DNA of 64,000 bases. Source: Gammaproteobacteria bacterium. Its GTDB lineage: Bacteria; Pseudomonadota; Gammaproteobacteria; Pseudomonadales; Litorivicinaceae. Position numbers and translations under genes: made by a program. The stretch covers positions 35,743-99,742 of the forward strand of contig JAHEDY010000008.1 of assembly GCA_024640985.1 (NCBI GenBank). The letters are read 5' to 3'. The notes under the pieces were generated by a model. That model worked only from the letters and a program-made list of their open reading frames with translations, did no database searches and was not told where the DNA came from. This document shows, piece after piece, positions 42,468 to 54,280 of this stretch; the stretch's first letter is position 1, and the number at the start of each line of letters is the position of its first letter.

Positions 42468-44929
42468 TTGCCCTGCGTCTTTTATGGCGTGAGTTTGTCA
42501 GTGGCCAATTGACGCTACTAGCGCTTGCGATTGTCGTGTCGGTGGCTGCCATGACAACCACTGAGGTGCTCACAGATCGCATTGATCGAGCGATGCGAGC
42601 TGATGCTGCGGCGCTTCTTGGTGGCGATTTAAAGCTTCGGGGGCCGCGGCCGATCGATCCGCTGTGGCTTGAAAAAGCGAATGCCCTAGGCGTTGCTGCC
42701 ACTGAGACCATTGAGTTTCCATCGGTCATCGGTAGTGGGTCCAAGTTTGAACTGACCGGCGTGAAAATCATCACCGATGGATATCCTTTAAAAGGTCAGC
42801 TCGAAATCGCCGATCGTCGCGCAGGTGTTGGATATCCGACATCAACCATTCCGACACCTGGCACTGCCTGGGCAGACCCTCAATTGGCATCTAAGCTCGA
42901 TATTGATGTGGGTGATCGGGTTTCCGTTGGTGAAACGGAACTTCAAATCACACAGATTTTGGTGTTTGAGCCGGATCGTGGTGGTTCGTTTGTCTCACTG
43001 ACTCCCAGACTCTTAATGAATCACGCAGATCTTGAGGCATCTCAACTGATTCAGCCCGGCAGTCGAGTTCGACATATCACGTTGTTCGCCGACGGTGACC
43101 TCGAACAATTCAAAGCGTACATCGAGCCGAAGCTCGATATTAGCCAACGGCTTCGAGGCGTTGTCGATGGTCGACCCGAGGTCGGTAATGCGCTGACCCG
43201 AGCGACAACTTATTTATCGCTTGCGGGTTTGTTAACGGTGTTACTGTCCGGTGCGGCGATCGCAATGACTGCCAATCGATGGGCCACTGACCACATCGCA
43301 GACAGTGCGTTATTTCGAACCTTTGGTTTGAGTGGTCGCGAAGCGCTTGGAATCTTCACCACAGAACTGGTTGTTCTTGGTGGTGTGGCGAGTCTATTGG
43401 GAGTTGCGATTGGCTACGGGTTGCAACTGGTGTTGGTGGATACTATTGCTGGGTTATTGACCATCAGTTTGCCAGAGCCCAGTGCGCGGCCTGCGCTCCT
43501 TGGCGTATTAACCGGTTTTGTCACCCTCTTTGGATTTGCAGCACCTGCGTTAATTCTATTGGCCAACGTACCACCAATTCGGGTTTTAAAGCGCGACTAT
43601 CAGGTCTCGGGGATTGGTCAGGCGGGCCGTTATGGGTTTGCCTTAGTCGCGATCGGTCTTCTGGGTTATCTCTACAGTGATGATTGGTTATTAACCGGTT
43701 GGGTTTTGCTGGCGGTTATCATCTTGGTGGCATTGGTGAGCCTGATTGGTCGGTTGGTGATTCGGAGTTTAGGTCCTTTGGAGCGTGTTGGCCCAGCTTG
43801 GCGGTTTGGGATTCAACAGCTGATTCGGGATCCAGGATCCTCCGGTGGTCAATTGATGGCTTTTGCGCTGACGGCACTGGCCATCGCGATGGTTGCTCTG
43901 ATTCGTTTTGATTTGATCTCGACGTGGGAAACTCAAGTTCCGACCGATGCCCCGAATACCTTTGCATTGAATATTACCGATAACGACCAAGTCGCGTTTG
44001 TTGAGGCCGTGACGTCAAGAGGTGGTGACTTAGCACCCCTGTATCCGATTGTTCGCGGACGGTTGGAAACGGTGAACGAGATTCCGTTGATTGAGCATTT
44101 GCAGGGTATTGAACCGCCGGGATCAGTGCGTCGTGAACTCAGTCTGACTGAATCTGGTGTGCTCGGGCGCGACAACCAAGTCGATCGTGGCCGATTTTTT
44201 ACCGACGTTGATGGTCCTGGATTTGTGACCGTGGAATCGAAATTATTTGATGAGCTTGACTTGCAGTTGGGCGACATCATTCATTACACCGTTGGGCCAG
44301 ACCGAATTTCGGCAGAAGTGATTGGGTCTCGTGTGGTGCAGTGGGATTCCATGCTTCCCAATTTCTTCATGATTTTCTCTCCGGGTACACTGGAGCCGTT
44401 TGAATCTACGCGGTTAACCAGTTTGCGGCTTCCCAATCCTTCAGAAGACACTGCCGCAATCAGCGGCGAGTTTCGTCAGGTGACGCTCTTGTCAGTGGAT
44501 GCGATCCTCAATCAGATTCGTGGCATTTTAGATCGGGTATCACAAGCGGTTAGTGTTGTGCTGTATTTCGTGCTCGTCGGTGGCGTCTTGGTTTTAGTTG
44601 CCAGTATCCAAACCTCGTTGCCCGAGCGTCGGAAGGAGTCCGCGATTCTTCGGAGTCTTGGCGGTTCTGACCGCTTGTTATCCCAATCCCAGTGGGCTGA
44701 ATTTTTGACGCTAGGCGTGATCAGTGGACTGCTGGCGGCTGTTGGAACCGAGCTCTTGGGTTGGCTCGTTTACACCAAGATCTTTAATCTTGAGTGGTCA
44801 TCAAAGTGGCTCATATGGGTGCTTGCACCGCTTGCGACAGGTACCATTGTCGGAGTGATCGGGCGCTGGTCGGCGAAACAGGCACGCCAGATGCCACCGG
44901 CTCAGTTATTGAAAATTGCAGATACATAA
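42464..44929 (+). CDS. FtsX-like ABC transporter permease (YbbP-like)
   Basis: Two FtsX-type TM domains; ALRLLWREFVSGQLTLLALAIVVSVAAMTT; coupled to the ATPase gene. Confidence 0.92.
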   Translation: MIALRLLWREFVSGQLTLLALAIVVSVAAMTTTEVLTDRIDRAMRADAAALLGGDLKLRGPRPIDPLWLEKANALGVAATETIEFPSVIGSGSKFELTGVKIITDGYPLKGQLEIADRRAGVGYPTSTIPTPGTAWADPQLASKLDIDVGDRVSVGETELQITQILVFEPDRGGSFVSLTPRLLMNHADLEASQLIQPGSRVRHITLFADGDLEQFKAYIEPKLDISQRLRGVVDGRPEVGNALTRATTYLSLAGLLTVLLSGAAIAMTANRWATDHIADSALFRTFGLSGREALGIFTTELVVLGGVASLLGVAIGYGLQLVLVDTIAGLLTISLPEPSARPALLGVLTGFVTLFGFAAPALILLANVPPIRVLKRDYQVSGIGQAGRYGFALVAIGLLGYLYSDDWLLTGWVLLAVIILVALVSLIGRLVIRSLGPLERVGPAWRFGIQQLIRDPGSSGGQLMAFALTALAIAMVALIRFDLISTWETQVPTDAPNTFALNITDNDQVAFVEAVTSRGGDLAPLYPIVRGRLETVNEIPLIEHLQGIEPPGSVRRELSLTESGVLGRDNQVDRGRFFTDVDGPGFVTVESKLFDELDLQLGDIIHYTVGPDRISAEVIGSRVVQWDSMLPNFFMIFSPGTLEPFESTRLTSLRLPNPSEDTAAISGEFRQVTLLSVDAILNQIRGILDRVSQAVSVVLYFVLVGGVLVLVASIQTSLPERRKESAILRSLGGSDRLLSQSQWAEFLTLGVISGLLAAVGTELLGWLVYTKIFNLEWSSKWLIWVLAPLATGTIVGVIGRWSAKQARQMPPAQLLKIADT

Positions 44930-44943
44930 TAAAGGTTGGTTTT

Positions 44944-45519
44944 GTGAAACGTTATGCTCCACTTCTTGTGGCCTGTTTATTAGCAGGTTTAGTCGCCTTT
45001 CCATTTATCCGGAATCTAACGACCGGTGAGCGAGGGATGCCGGGAGCTCAAATTGGTGGTCATTTTACCTTACAGACAGTGGAAGGGTCCCTAGATACCG
45101 CAACCCTCGGCAGTGATTTGATGCTCATTTATTTCGGTTACACCTACTGCCCGGATGTCTGTCCAACGGAGCTGGCTCGGATGGCAGCCGTTGTTGATGG
45201 ATTAGGTGACGATCGTGAGCGTGTGTCGGGCCTTTTTGTCACTGTGGATCCAGAAAGGGATACGGTATCGGCGGTTGCCGAATATGCGGCGGTATTTAAT
45301 CCGACATTTTTCGGATTATCCGGTGATCGCCAGTCGATTGAGCAGGTGATGCGGCAGTATCAGGTTTACGCTCAACGGGTGGGGGGTGATCCGAAAAGCT
45401 ATACGGTTGATCACTCCTCACGCATCTATTTGATGGATCGTGATGCGAAGTTGATGGCGTTGTTTTCGATGGATACCGAAATCCCGGTGATCATCGATCA
45501 GGTTCAATCATTCCTGTAA
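44944..45519 (+). CDS. SCO1/SenC family copper-binding protein
   Basis: LIYFGYTYCPDVCPTELARMA (CxxxC), LFVTVDPERDT, VDHSSRIYLMD; GTG start at 44944. Confidence 0.93.
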   Translation: MKRYAPLLVACLLAGLVAFPFIRNLTTGERGMPGAQIGGHFTLQTVEGSLDTATLGSDLMLIYFGYTYCPDVCPTELARMAAVVDGLGDDRERVSGLFVTVDPERDTVSAVAEYAAVFNPTFFGLSGDRQSIEQVMRQYQVYAQRVGGDPKSYTVDHSSRIYLMDRDAKLMALFSMDTEIPVIIDQVQSFL

Positions 45520-45619
45520 TTAAGACCTCTCTTTAGTTGAGTCGAGACGATTGTCGTATTGGGTCTTGTCGCGTTAGGCATAACACTTTGCGGATAACTT
45601 TAACCAGTAAGGAGTTTTC

Positions 45620-47563
45620 ATGACTGATTCCAAGGTGTATCCAGTTGATCCTGCAGTTGCAGCGAACGCCTGGGCAGACGAGGCAACCTATGAGACGATG
45701 TATCGTCAATCCATCGAAGATCCAGAAACGTTCTGGGCCGAGCAAGCCAAGCGTCTCGATTGGATTCAGTTCCCCACCAAGATTAAGAACACATCGTTCG
45801 CACCTGGAAATATTGATATTCGTTGGTATGAAGACGGCATTCTGAACGTTTCTGCAAACTGTCTGGACCGTCATCTAGCGACCCGTGGTGACCAAACTGC
45901 GATTATCTGGGAAGGTGATGATCCAAACTCCGATGAGCACATTACCTACCGCGACCTCTATGAACGGGTCTGTCGATTTGCTAACGGATTGCGCGCTCAG
46001 GGTGTGAAAAAGGGTGATGTGGTCACGCTTTACATGCCGATGATTCCTGAAGCCGCGGTTGCGATGCTGGCTTGTACGCGAATTGGTGCGGTGCATTCGA
46101 TTGTCTTTGGTGGATTCTCTCCTGACGCCTTGGGCGTTCGTGTGGAAGAGTCAGGGTCGAAGATCATCATCACAGCGGATGAAGGCCGTCGCGGTGGTCG
46201 CGCTGTTGCGCTGAAGACAAACGTCGACAAAGCGGTCGCTTCTGAAGCCTGTCAGGGCGTTGAGACGGTAATCGTGGTGAAGTGCACCGGTGGCGACGTC
46301 GAGATGGGTCCAAAGGATGTTTGGTACCACGATGTATGCGCGAATCAGCCGACAGAGTGTGAGCCGGAGCCAATGAATGCGGAAGATCCGCTCTTCATTC
46401 TCTACACCTCAGGATCAACGGGTAAGCCAAAGGGTCTGGAGCACACCACCGGCGGGTATTTAGTGTATACCTCACTGACCCATCAATATGTCTTCGACTA
46501 CAAAGATGGTGATATTTATTGGTGTACTGCTGATGTGGGCTGGATCACGGGTCACTCATACATCGTGTATGGACCGCTCGCTAACGGTGCAACAACCGTC
46601 ATGTTCGAAGGTGTTCCAACCTATCCCGATTCGTCACGTTTCGGTCGGGTGATTGAAAAGCACAAAGTCAATCAGTTCTATACAGCACCAACAGCGATTC
46701 GTTCGTTGATGGTGAAGGGCGAAGATGTCTTGGGCGATTCTGATTTGTCTTCATTACGGCTTCTTGGATCCGTTGGTGAGCCGATTAACCCTGAAGCTTG
46801 GGAGTGGTATCACCGTGTGATTGGCAAAGGGAAATGCCCAATCGTTGATACTTGGTGGCAGACGGAAACCGGTGGAATCATGATCGTTCCACTGCCAGGA
46901 GCGACTGCAGCCAAGCCGGGATCAGCAGCGCGCCCATTCTTCGGTGTCCAGCCTGCATTGGTTGATAACGAAGGAAATATCTTGGAAGGCGCTACAGACG
47001 GTAACTTGGTTCTTCTTGATTCCTGGCCATCGTCCGGCCGGAGTTGCTGGGGCGATCACGAGCGGTTCGAGCAAACCTATTTCTCAACGTTTGCGAATCG
47101 ATATTTCACGGGTGATGGCGCCCGTCGTGATGAAGATGGGTACTACTGGATTACCGGGCGTGTTGATGACGTCTTGAATGTGTCGGGCCACCGGATGGGA
47201 ACAGCCGAAATTGAGTCAGCCATGGTCGCGCATGATGCTGTCGCCGAAGCTGCTGTGGTTGGATATCCGCACGACATTAAAGGCGAAGGGATCTATGTGT
47301 ATGTGACGCTTCAAGAAGGCTTGGAGCCGACTGAAGAGTTGCGTTTGGAGCTTCGGAATCACGTTCGCTCTGAAATTGGTCCGATTGCATCACCTGACTT
47401 CATTCAGTGGGCGCCGAGTCTACCGAAGACACGTTCCGGAAAAATCATGCGTCGCATCTTAAGAAAGATCGCTGCCAATGAGTATGGCGCGTTAGGCGAT
47501 ACCTCGACACTGGCAGATCCATCTGTGGTGGATGAACTGATCGATAATCGAATGAATCGTTAA
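45620..47563 (+). CDS. acs: Acetyl-CoA synthetase
   Basis: [58 protein letters not shown]. Confidence 0.98.
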   Translation: MTDSKVYPVDPAVAANAWADEATYETMYRQSIEDPETFWAEQAKRLDWIQFPTKIKNTSFAPGNIDIRWYEDGILNVSANCLDRHLATRGDQTAIIWEGDDPNSDEHITYRDLYERVCRFANGLRAQGVKKGDVVTLYMPMIPEAAVAMLACTRIGAVHSIVFGGFSPDALGVRVEESGSKIIITADEGRRGGRAVALKTNVDKAVASEACQGVETVIVVKCTGGDVEMGPKDVWYHDVCANQPTECEPEPMNAEDPLFILYTSGSTGKPKGLEHTTGGYLVYTSLTHQYVFDYKDGDIYWCTADVGWITGHSYIVYGPLANGATTVMFEGVPTYPDSSRFGRVIEKHKVNQFYTAPTAIRSLMVKGEDVLGDSDLSSLRLLGSVGEPINPEAWEWYHRVIGKGKCPIVDTWWQTETGGIMIVPLPGATAAKPGSAARPFFGVQPALVDNEGNILEGATDGNLVLLDSWPSSGRSCWGDHERFEQTYFSTFANRYFTGDGARRDEDGYYWITGRVDDVLNVSGHRMGTAEIESAMVAHDAVAEAAVVGYPHDIKGEGIYVYVTLQEGLEPTEELRLELRNHVRSEIGPIASPDFIQWAPSLPKTRSGKIMRRILRKIAANEYGALGDTSTLADPSVVDELIDNRMNR

Positions 47564-47580
47564 TCGATGATGTGATTCAA

Positions 47581-47614
47581 AGCACCCACCGAGCGAGGCT
47601 CTGCGGGTGTTTTT
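47581..47614 (+). terminator. Rho-independent terminator after acs
   Basis: agcaccc-acc-gagc-gag-gctc-tgc-gggtgttttt: nested stems followed by T-run. Confidence 0.75.
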
Positions 47615-47648
47615 GTATAAAAAACGCACAAAAGTGTTGTTATTTTCG

Positions 47649-47666
47649 CAAACTTCAAAAAGTTTG
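47649..47666. repeat. 7-bp inverted repeat CAAACTT-CAAA-AAGTTTG upstream of the response regulator
   Basis: Read directly, about 38 bp upstream of ATG 47704. Confidence 0.5.
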
Positions 47667-47703
47667 TTATCTTTGGACCATCTGTTGGAAAGGGATTTAC
47701 CTT

Positions 47704-48357
47704 ATGCATCACTGCAAAATTGTGATCGCGGATGATCACCCTCTATTTCGCGCCGCACTCAAGCAGGCTGTCTCAAAAGCAGCTAAGCAAGTCGATATTG
47801 TTGAAGTGTCGACCATGGCGGAATTACAGGATGCGGCTTCTGAACACAACGACGCAGATTTGGTGCTTCTCGATCTCACGATGCCTGGAGCCAGTGGATT
47901 CTCAAGTTTGGTCTATCTGAAAGGGCAAAGCCCTGAAATGCCAGTCGTGGTGGTTTCTGGAAATGAAGATCACAACGTGATCCGTCGCTCCATCGAGTAT
48001 GGTGCTCTCGGTTTTATTCCGAAGAGCGTCGCTTTGGAGATCATGGTCGAAGCGGTTCAGGCGGCACTTGAGGGTGATGCCTGGATTCCTGAAGACGTCA
48101 ATCTGGATGCGCCTGTGGTCGATGATCGCGAGGCGAAGATTGCCGAGGGCATTGCCTCTCTGACACCACAGCAGTTCCGGGTTCTGATCATGCTCATGCA
48201 GGGATTGCTGAATAAGCAGATCGCCTATGAATTGGATGTGAGCGAAGCGACAGTTAAAGCTCACGTCACTGCCATTCTTCGGAAGTTGAAAGTGCATTCG
48301 CGAACGCAAGCAGTCATTGCTGCTCGCTCTCTGGATTTGGAATCACTGTCCAGCTGA
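47704..48357 (+). CDS. LuxR-family response regulator (CrbR/ErdR-like)
   Basis: REC: VIADDHPLFRAALKQA, DLVLLDLTMPGASG; HTH: LTPQQFRVLIMLMQGLLNKQIAYELDVSEATVKAHVTAILRKLKVHSRTQAV; downstream of acs. Confidence 0.92.
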   Translation: MHHCKIVIADDHPLFRAALKQAVSKAAKQVDIVEVSTMAELQDAASEHNDADLVLLDLTMPGASGFSSLVYLKGQSPEMPVVVVSGNEDHNVIRRSIEYGALGFIPKSVALEIMVEAVQAALEGDAWIPEDVNLDAPVVDDREAKIAEGIASLTPQQFRVLIMLMQGLLNKQIAYELDVSEATVKAHVTAILRKLKVHSRTQAVIAARSLDLESLSS

Positions 48358-49050
48358 ATCTTGGTGAGGGTTCCACCCTCCCAAATCTCGCCAACGATTC
48401 ACGATTTCACAAAATAACTGTGCTGTTAGGTCTGCGTCATAGCGGGCCGAATGCGCCTCTTCATGATCAAACTTCAACCCTGCAGCATCACAGGCACGAG
48501 CCAGCACTGTTTGGCCAAATGCGAGACCGCCGAGTGTCGCCGTATCAAAGCATGAAAATGGATGAAAAGGCGCGCGCTTGACGCCTGATCGCTTGATGGC
48601 CTGATTGAGAAATCCTAGATCGAAGTGAGCGTTATGTCCCACCAAGACAGCACGATTGCAGCCATGGTGTTTGATAGAATCCCTGACCGGCTTGAACATC
48701 CGAGTCAGTGCGTCTTTTTCGGTTTCCGCCATGCGCAGTGGGTGAAATGGGTCAATTCCTGTAAATTCGAGTGCTGCTGGTTCAAGGTTCGCGCCTTCGA
48801 AAGGTTCAATATGGGCGTGCACCTGATCGTGGATAAAGAGTGTTCCATCCTCATCCATATTGAGTATCACCATGGAGAGTTCGAGTAGCGCGTCGGTTTC
48901 GGCATTAAATCCACCGGTTTCTAAATCCACAACCACAGGAAGAAATCCACGGAAGCGCTCCCCCAAGCGGGTCTTCTTCTTGGGCTTATTGATTTCGCCA
49001 GAATTGTGACTGTCTGAGACGACGTCCGGTTCAATCATGTGAGGCTCCAA
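48343..49050 (-). CDS. rnt: Ribonuclease T
   Basis: [57 protein letters not shown] (DEDDh exonuclease). Confidence 0.96.
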   Translation of the reverse strand: MEPHMIEPDVVSDSHNSGEINKPKKKTRLGERFRGFLPVVVDLETGGFNAETDALLELSMVILNMDEDGTLFIHDQVHAHIEPFEGANLEPAALEFTGIDPFHPLRMAETEKDALTRMFKPVRDSIKHHGCNRAVLVGHNAHFDLGFLNQAIKRSGVKRAPFHPFSCFDTATLGGLAFGQTVLARACDAAGLKFDHEEAHSARYDADLTAQLFCEIVNRWRDLGGWNPHQDSAGQ

Positions 49051-50078
49051 GCGATCGATTCACCGCCTCGAATTAGGCGAACCTGGCTCTGACCCAACGG
49101 TCGTGTGAGTGGCACTGGCGTTTCCACCTGGGTCAGCGTAATGGTGTCGGTATTTCTTGGGAGACCATAAAAATCAGCGCCATTGAAACTGGCAAAGGCC
49201 TCGAGTTGGTTCAGTCGATCTTGGGCCTCAAACACTTCTGCGTATAATTCGAGGGCCACAGGCGCGGTGTAGCATCCCGCGCAACCACAGTCTGACTCCT
49301 TGTCGCCAACAGCATGGGGTGCAGAGTCAGTCCCTAAGAAAAATTGAGGGTCTCCAGAGGTCGCCGCGTCAATGAGCGCATCGCGATGCAGACTTCGCTT
49401 GAGAATGGGTAAACAGTAAAGATGGGGTCGGATGCCGCCTGCCAGCATGTCATTCCGCTCGTATAACAGATGATGTGCGGTAATCGTCGCCCCCATATCT
49501 GGATGTGCTTTGACGAATTCGACTGAATCTTTGGTGGTGATGTGTTCAAGCACGACTTTGAGCGTTGGGAGGCGTTGCATGAGTGGTCCGAGTGTCCGCT
49601 CAAGGAATACCGCCTCACGATCAAAAATATCAATCGAACGATCGGTCACTTCACCATGAATGAGCAGTGGTAAACCCGTTTCAGCCATGGTCTCAAGGGT
49701 GGCCATCACGCCATCGAGGCTCGCAACTCCAGCGTCTGAATTCGTTGTGGCTCCTTGCGGATAGAGTTTGACTGCGTAGACCGACGGTGAAGCCACCGCT
49801 TCTTGAATCATGCTTGGGCTTAAATTCGGGGTCAGATAGAGGGTCATCAGTGGGTCAAATGACATGCCTTCAGGGACAGCTGCAAGAATACGCTCACGAT
49901 AATCGAGGGCGGCCTCAACGGTTTCGACCGCAGGCTTTAAGTTGGGCATCACAATGGCGCGATGGAATGTGCGCGCGGTATCTGGGACAGTGGTGGTTAA
50001 TGCGGCACCATCGCGTAAGTGGAGATGCCAGTCATCAGGCCGTGTGAGAGTGAGTTGCACGAAAAGATCCTTATCCAA
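49035..50078 (-). CDS. pyrC: Dihydroorotase (class II)
   Basis: [44 protein letters not shown]. Confidence 0.97.
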   Translation of the reverse strand: MDKDLFVQLTLTRPDDWHLHLRDGAALTTTVPDTARTFHRAIVMPNLKPAVETVEAALDYRERILAAVPEGMSFDPLMTLYLTPNLSPSMIQEAVASPSVYAVKLYPQGATTNSDAGVASLDGVMATLETMAETGLPLLIHGEVTDRSIDIFDREAVFLERTLGPLMQRLPTLKVVLEHITTKDSVEFVKAHPDMGATITAHHLLYERNDMLAGGIRPHLYCLPILKRSLHRDALIDAATSGDPQFFLGTDSAPHAVGDKESDCGCAGCYTAPVALELYAEVFEAQDRLNQLEAFASFNGADFYGLPRNTDTITLTQVETPVPLTRPLGQSQVRLIRGGESIAWSLT

Positions 50079-50153
50079 TCCGCCCTAGGGTAGATGAAAA
50101 TGCAATCGCATTCATCCGTTTCGACGGAAAGCTTCTTTAAGTTTCGCCTGCTC

Positions 50154-50162
50154 TGCTATAAT
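50154..50162 (+). promoter_or_regulatory. Extended -10 promoter element upstream of argG
   Basis: TGCTATAAT (TGnTATAAT) about 38 nt upstream of ATG 50200; no strong -35. Confidence 0.6.
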
Positions 50163-50199
50163 TTCGGGCCTTTATTTTCACGATTGCTAGGATTTTTCG

Positions 50200-51417
50200 A
50201 TGTCAGACATTAACAAGGTCGTTTTGGCGTATTCCGGTGGATTGGATACTAGCGTCATTGTGCGTTGGCTTCAGGAAACCTACCAATGCGAAGTGGTGAC
50301 TTTCACTGCCGATCTTGGGCAAGGCGAAGAAGTGGAACCGGCTCGTGCAAAGGCTGAAGCCTTGGGCGTTCAAGAGATCTACATCGAAGATCTTCGTGAA
50401 GAATTCGTATCGGATTATGTTTTCCCAATGTTTCGCGCGAATACCATCTACGAAGGCGAGTATTTGCTTGGAACCTCGATTGCGCGTCCGTTGATTGCTA
50501 AGCGCCTGGTTGAAATCGCAGAAGAAACAGGTGCTGATGCGATCAGTCATGGAGCGACAGGGAAGGGTAACGATCAAGTGCGTTTTGAATTGGGCGCCTA
50601 TGCGCTGAATCCAGCCGTGCAGGTTATTGCTCCCTGGCGTGAATGGGATCTGACCTCACGGGAAACGCTGCTTGCTTATTGCGAGACACACAAGATTCCG
50701 GTCGAACAAAAACGCGGAAAGAAATCACCCTACTCGATGGATGCCAACTTATTACATATCAGCTACGAAGGCGCTGTCCTTGAAGATCCATGGGCGGAAC
50801 CTGAGGAAGACATGTGGCGCTGGTCTGTCTCTCCCGAAGCAGCACCGGATCGCGCCGAAGAGATCATTCTCGGCTATCAAAACGGTGACCCTGTCAGTAT
50901 CAATGGTCAGACGATGTCTCCAGCCACTTTGCTGGCTGAGCTCAATGCCATTGGTGGTCGCCATGGCATCGGCCGATTGGATATCGTGGAAAACCGCTAT
51001 GTCGGCATGAAGTCGCGTGGATGTTATGAAACCCCCGGTGGAACGATCATGCTGAAAGCGCACCGTGCTCTTGAGTCGATTACCTTAGATCGCGAAGTGG
51101 CGCATTTCAAAGACAGCTTGATCGCGAAATATGCCGACCTCGTTTACAACGGGTATTGGTGGTCGCCTGAGCGTTTAATGATGCAGGCGGCGATTAATGA
51201 ATCCCAAGCAGTCGTCAATGGCGAGGTCCGATTGAAATTGTACAAGGGCTCGGTGGCCGTTACCGGTCGGCGTTCTGATCAATCATTATTTGATGAAGCA
51301 ATCGCCACCTTTGAAGACGATGCGGGTGCGTATGATCAGAAAGATGCCGAGGGGTTTATCAAGTTAAACGCACTGCGTTTGAGGACTGCCGCGAAAAAAG
51401 GTCGTTCCCTGCGCTAG
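50200..51417 (+). CDS. argG: Argininosuccinate synthase
   Basis: [47 protein letters not shown]. Confidence 0.98.
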   Translation: MSDINKVVLAYSGGLDTSVIVRWLQETYQCEVVTFTADLGQGEEVEPARAKAEALGVQEIYIEDLREEFVSDYVFPMFRANTIYEGEYLLGTSIARPLIAKRLVEIAEETGADAISHGATGKGNDQVRFELGAYALNPAVQVIAPWREWDLTSRETLLAYCETHKIPVEQKRGKKSPYSMDANLLHISYEGAVLEDPWAEPEEDMWRWSVSPEAAPDRAEEIILGYQNGDPVSINGQTMSPATLLAELNAIGGRHGIGRLDIVENRYVGMKSRGCYETPGGTIMLKAHRALESITLDREVAHFKDSLIAKYADLVYNGYWWSPERLMMQAAINESQAVVNGEVRLKLYKGSVAVTGRRSDQSLFDEAIATFEDDAGAYDQKDAEGFIKLNALRLRTAAKKGRSLR

Positions 51418-51421
51418 ATTG

Positions 51422-52057
51422 TCAAAGGCTTGATTTGCCTTTGTATTCGCACAAATCGGAAATCAGGCAACTGGCACAATCTGGTTTTCGAGCTTTGCAC
51501 ACATAACGTCCGTGTAAAATCAGCCAGTGGTGTGCGTCTTTCAGAAACGCTTTCGGAATGACGCGGACTAACCGATCCTCGACTGCTCTGACATCTTTTC
51601 CCGGAGCGATGCGAGTGCGATTCGAAACCCGAAAGATATGCGTGTCCACGGCCATCGTCGGTTCGCCAAACGCAGTATTTAACACCACATTCGCGGTTTT
51701 ACGACCAACACCTGGCAACGCTTCTAATGCCTCCCGTGTTGTGGGGATTTCTCCGTCGTGTTTCTCGAGCAAGAGCGCGCAGGTCTTCATCACGTTTTCT
51801 GCTTTGGAATGGTAGAGTCCGATGGTTTTAATGCAGTCTTTCACTCCGTCAATCCCGAGTGCCAGAATTGCATTGGGTGTGTTGGCTTTGGGGTAGAGCT
51901 TTCGGGTCGCCCGATTCACTGACACGTCAGTTGCTTGAGCAGAGAGCAATACGGCAATGAGTAATTCAAAAGGGGTGGTCCACTCGAGTTCCGTGGTGGG
52001 GTTCGGGTTTTGATCCCTGAGTCGTGTGAAGATCGCTGTCCGAATGGCTTGATTCAT
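51422..52057 (-). CDS. nth: Endonuclease III
   Basis: [21 protein letters not shown] (HhH-GPD), FeS Cys [17 protein letters not shown]; start placed at 52057. Confidence 0.97.
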   Translation of the reverse strand: MNQAIRTAIFTRLRDQNPNPTTELEWTTPFELLIAVLLSAQATDVSVNRATRKLYPKANTPNAILALGIDGVKDCIKTIGLYHSKAENVMKTCALLLEKHDGEIPTTREALEALPGVGRKTANVVLNTAFGEPTMAVDTHIFRVSNRTRIAPGKDVRAVEDRLVRVIPKAFLKDAHHWLILHGRYVCKARKPDCASCLISDLCEYKGKSSL

Positions 52058-52671
52058 GAAATGTCCCCAGTTGTGCGAACACGGCGATTTGTCTGATCCA
52101 CCGATCTCTCGGTTGGCTTCTGTTTGAGCTTGCCCTGAATCCATTGATGGAGTGCAACCAACAACCCAAGTGCGATAAAGGCTCCAGGAGGTAAGGCTGC
52201 AAGAATCAAAGTACTCGACATCCATTCGCGTAACGCACCAAGAGTGACTAAAACGAGGAAAAATCCGAGCCCCTGTGCGAGGCCATCGATGGTACTCATG
52301 AAGACGGTTTCTCGTTTGGCGAGCGCTTCAGCGCGGCCGAGAATCAGACAGTTGGTGACAATCAAAGGCAGAAAAATACCGAGTGATTGATACAGTTGGT
52401 AATCCAGTGCCTGCACCAACAGTTCTGCACAAGTTGTTAAGGCAGCAATAACCAGGACAAAGACGGGTAAGCGAATGGAATCGTCGACTAGCGTGCGTAT
52501 GAGGCTGATTGATGCATTCGACAGAACCAGCACAAATAAGGTCGCAAGACCAAGTCCGATGGCATTCTCAAGCGTGTTGGAAACCGCAAGTAAGGGACAG
52601 AGTCCTAATAGCTGAATCAGTCCCGGATTTCGATCCCATAATCCATCAAGCCAAACGGTGCTGAGTTTCAT
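52054..52671 (-). CDS. rsxE: Electron transport complex subunit RsxE
   Basis: [50 protein letters not shown]. Confidence 0.96.
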   Translation of the reverse strand: MKLSTVWLDGLWDRNPGLIQLLGLCPLLAVSNTLENAIGLGLATLFVLVLSNASISLIRTLVDDSIRLPVFVLVIAALTTCAELLVQALDYQLYQSLGIFLPLIVTNCLILGRAEALAKRETVFMSTIDGLAQGLGFFLVLVTLGALREWMSSTLILAALPPGAFIALGLLVALHQWIQGKLKQKPTERSVDQTNRRVRTTGDIS

Positions 52672-53264
52672 GGGTTGGCCTCGAGTATGACAGGGTGCTG
52701 AGCCAGGTAAGCAAGCGTCTCGTTCAACGCATCAACTACGGCTCGTGGAGTGATGGTCGCACCGGTGAAACTATCAAACTGGCCTCCGTCGTTTTTCACA
52801 GCCCAGTCTTTAGGTGCCAGATCGTCGTATTTCAGTCCATTGAAGGCTAAGATCCAGTCGCTCTTTCGCGTTTCAATTCGGTCGCCAAGTCCGGGCGTTT
52901 CACGATGTTCGATGGCTCTGATCCCAACGATCCGCTGTTGTTGATCCAACGCCAGTAGCAACTCGATTGGGCCACTGTAACCCTTAAGGGCTGTGATCGG
53001 TAGAACCACCCCTGTCTGTTCGGAATCTGTGACGATCGGTGTGATCGACAACGGATGCTCGAGGGATGCTGGTGCATCATCGGGAAGTTCCCGCTGGACT
53101 GGGCTTGCAATCCGCCCATTGGCGAGCAGAGGTGCTGCTAGGAGATACAGTTGCTCCTGCCGTGCTTGTTCTTTGGCTTCAATGATCAATGGCTTGGTCA
53201 TGACGTAAACAAGCCCAACAAATAGACTCGCAATCAATCCAAAGAGCGTGAGGCGAACCGTCAT
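52668..53264 (-). CDS. rsxG: Electron transport complex subunit RsxG
   Basis: [10 protein letters not shown]..., FMN attachment [17 protein letters not shown]. Confidence 0.95.
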   Translation of the reverse strand: MTVRLTLFGLIASLFVGLVYVMTKPLIIEAKEQARQEQLYLLAAPLLANGRIASPVQRELPDDAPASLEHPLSITPIVTDSEQTGVVLPITALKGYSGPIELLLALDQQQRIVGIRAIEHRETPGLGDRIETRKSDWILAFNGLKYDDLAPKDWAVKNDGGQFDSFTGATITPRAVVDALNETLAYLAQHPVILEANP

Positions 53265-54280
53265 GATTGTCCTCCCGGCCCTTTGATACTGGCTTCTCGA
53301 CCCATGATTCGTGGACGGGTGTAGTGGTCAATCATGGGTGCTGCAAAATTCATCATGAGCACTGAAAAAGCAATGGCATCAGGATACTGGCCGTAGGTGC
53401 GGATGGTGTAGGTGAGAACGCCAACGCCAATCGCAAACCAGAGGCGTCCTTTGGGGCTGGTCGCACCAGAGACAGGATCAGTCAGGATAAAGAACGCGGC
53501 AAAGATGCCAGCGCCAGCAATCAAATGGACCCAGACGGGCGTGGCTGTGTCTGGGTCAACGCTGAAAAATGCAGAGATGACCAATAACGTAGCAAGTAAG
53601 CCAACCGGCGTTTGCCAGGAAATCACGCGTTGGTGTATGAGCCATAAACCACCGATGAGATAAGCCAATGCAACCCACTCATAACCATAGATGAAACCCA
53701 GTTGCGCCTTGGCAAACAGGGGGTATTGTTTCGCCTCTAATGCTGTCAGTGCACGAAAATCCGATTGGTAGAGTTCTAATGTGGTGGCGCCGGTGTAGGC
53801 ATCACTGTGGTGGCCGATAAAGGCCATCCAAGCAGCTGCAAAATCCGGCGGGTTGAGTGGGTCGACCCAAAGCGTGGTCATTGCCACTGGCGCAGAGATG
53901 AGCATCAGTGCATAGCCGAGCATTGCAGGATTAACAGGGTTTTGGCCAAGGCCGCCGTAGAGGTGCTTACCCAAAATGACAGCAGATGCAGTCGCAGCGA
54001 TGGTGAGCCACCAAGGGGCGGCTTGCGGCAGCGAAAGTGCGACCAAGACCCCGGTCAGGACCACAGACCAATCAGACAAGCGCGGCTGAATGCTTCGATG
54101 TCGTAATTTCAGGCACAAGGCCTCTGAAAGGAGGGCAGTCACAATGGCGGTGGCGAGATTCAACAAAACCCCAGCACCGAAAACAATGCTCATTGCCACG
54201 ATGCCGGGAAGTAAAGCGATTAGCACAGACCGCATGACCAAACGGGTCTCTCTGGGTGGATAGGCGGGCCGATGCATCAT
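53261..54280 (-). CDS. rsxD: Electron transport complex subunit RsxD
   Basis: GGLGQNPVNPAMLGYA, flavinylation motif SDAYTGATTLEL, 8-10 TM. Confidence 0.95.
   Translation of the reverse strand: MMHRPAYPPRETRLVMRSVLIALLPGIVAMSIVFGAGVLLNLATAIVTALLSEALCLKLRHRSIQPRLSDWSVVLTGVLVALSLPQAAPWWLTIAATASAVILGKHLYGGLGQNPVNPAMLGYALMLISAPVAMTTLWVDPLNPPDFAAAWMAFIGHHSDAYTGATTLELYQSDFRALTALEAKQYPLFAKAQLGFIYGYEWVALAYLIGGLWLIHQRVISWQTPVGLLATLLVISAFFSVDPDTATPVWVHLIAGAGIFAAFFILTDPVSGATSPKGRLWFAIGVGVLTYTIRTYGQYPDAIAFSVLMMNFAAPMIDHYTRPRIMGREASIKGPGGQS

Noticed and set aside
41998-42774. 258-aa minus-strand ORF opposite the ABC transporter genes
   Set aside because: Antisense to the Walker A/B-containing ATPase and permease; composition typical of a shadow frame.
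50091-50116. Imperfect inverted repeat gatgaaaatgc-aat-cgcattcatc upstream of argG considered as an ArgR box
   Set aside because: Spacing and sequence do not fit the 18-bp ARG box consensus; would need a motif scan to support.
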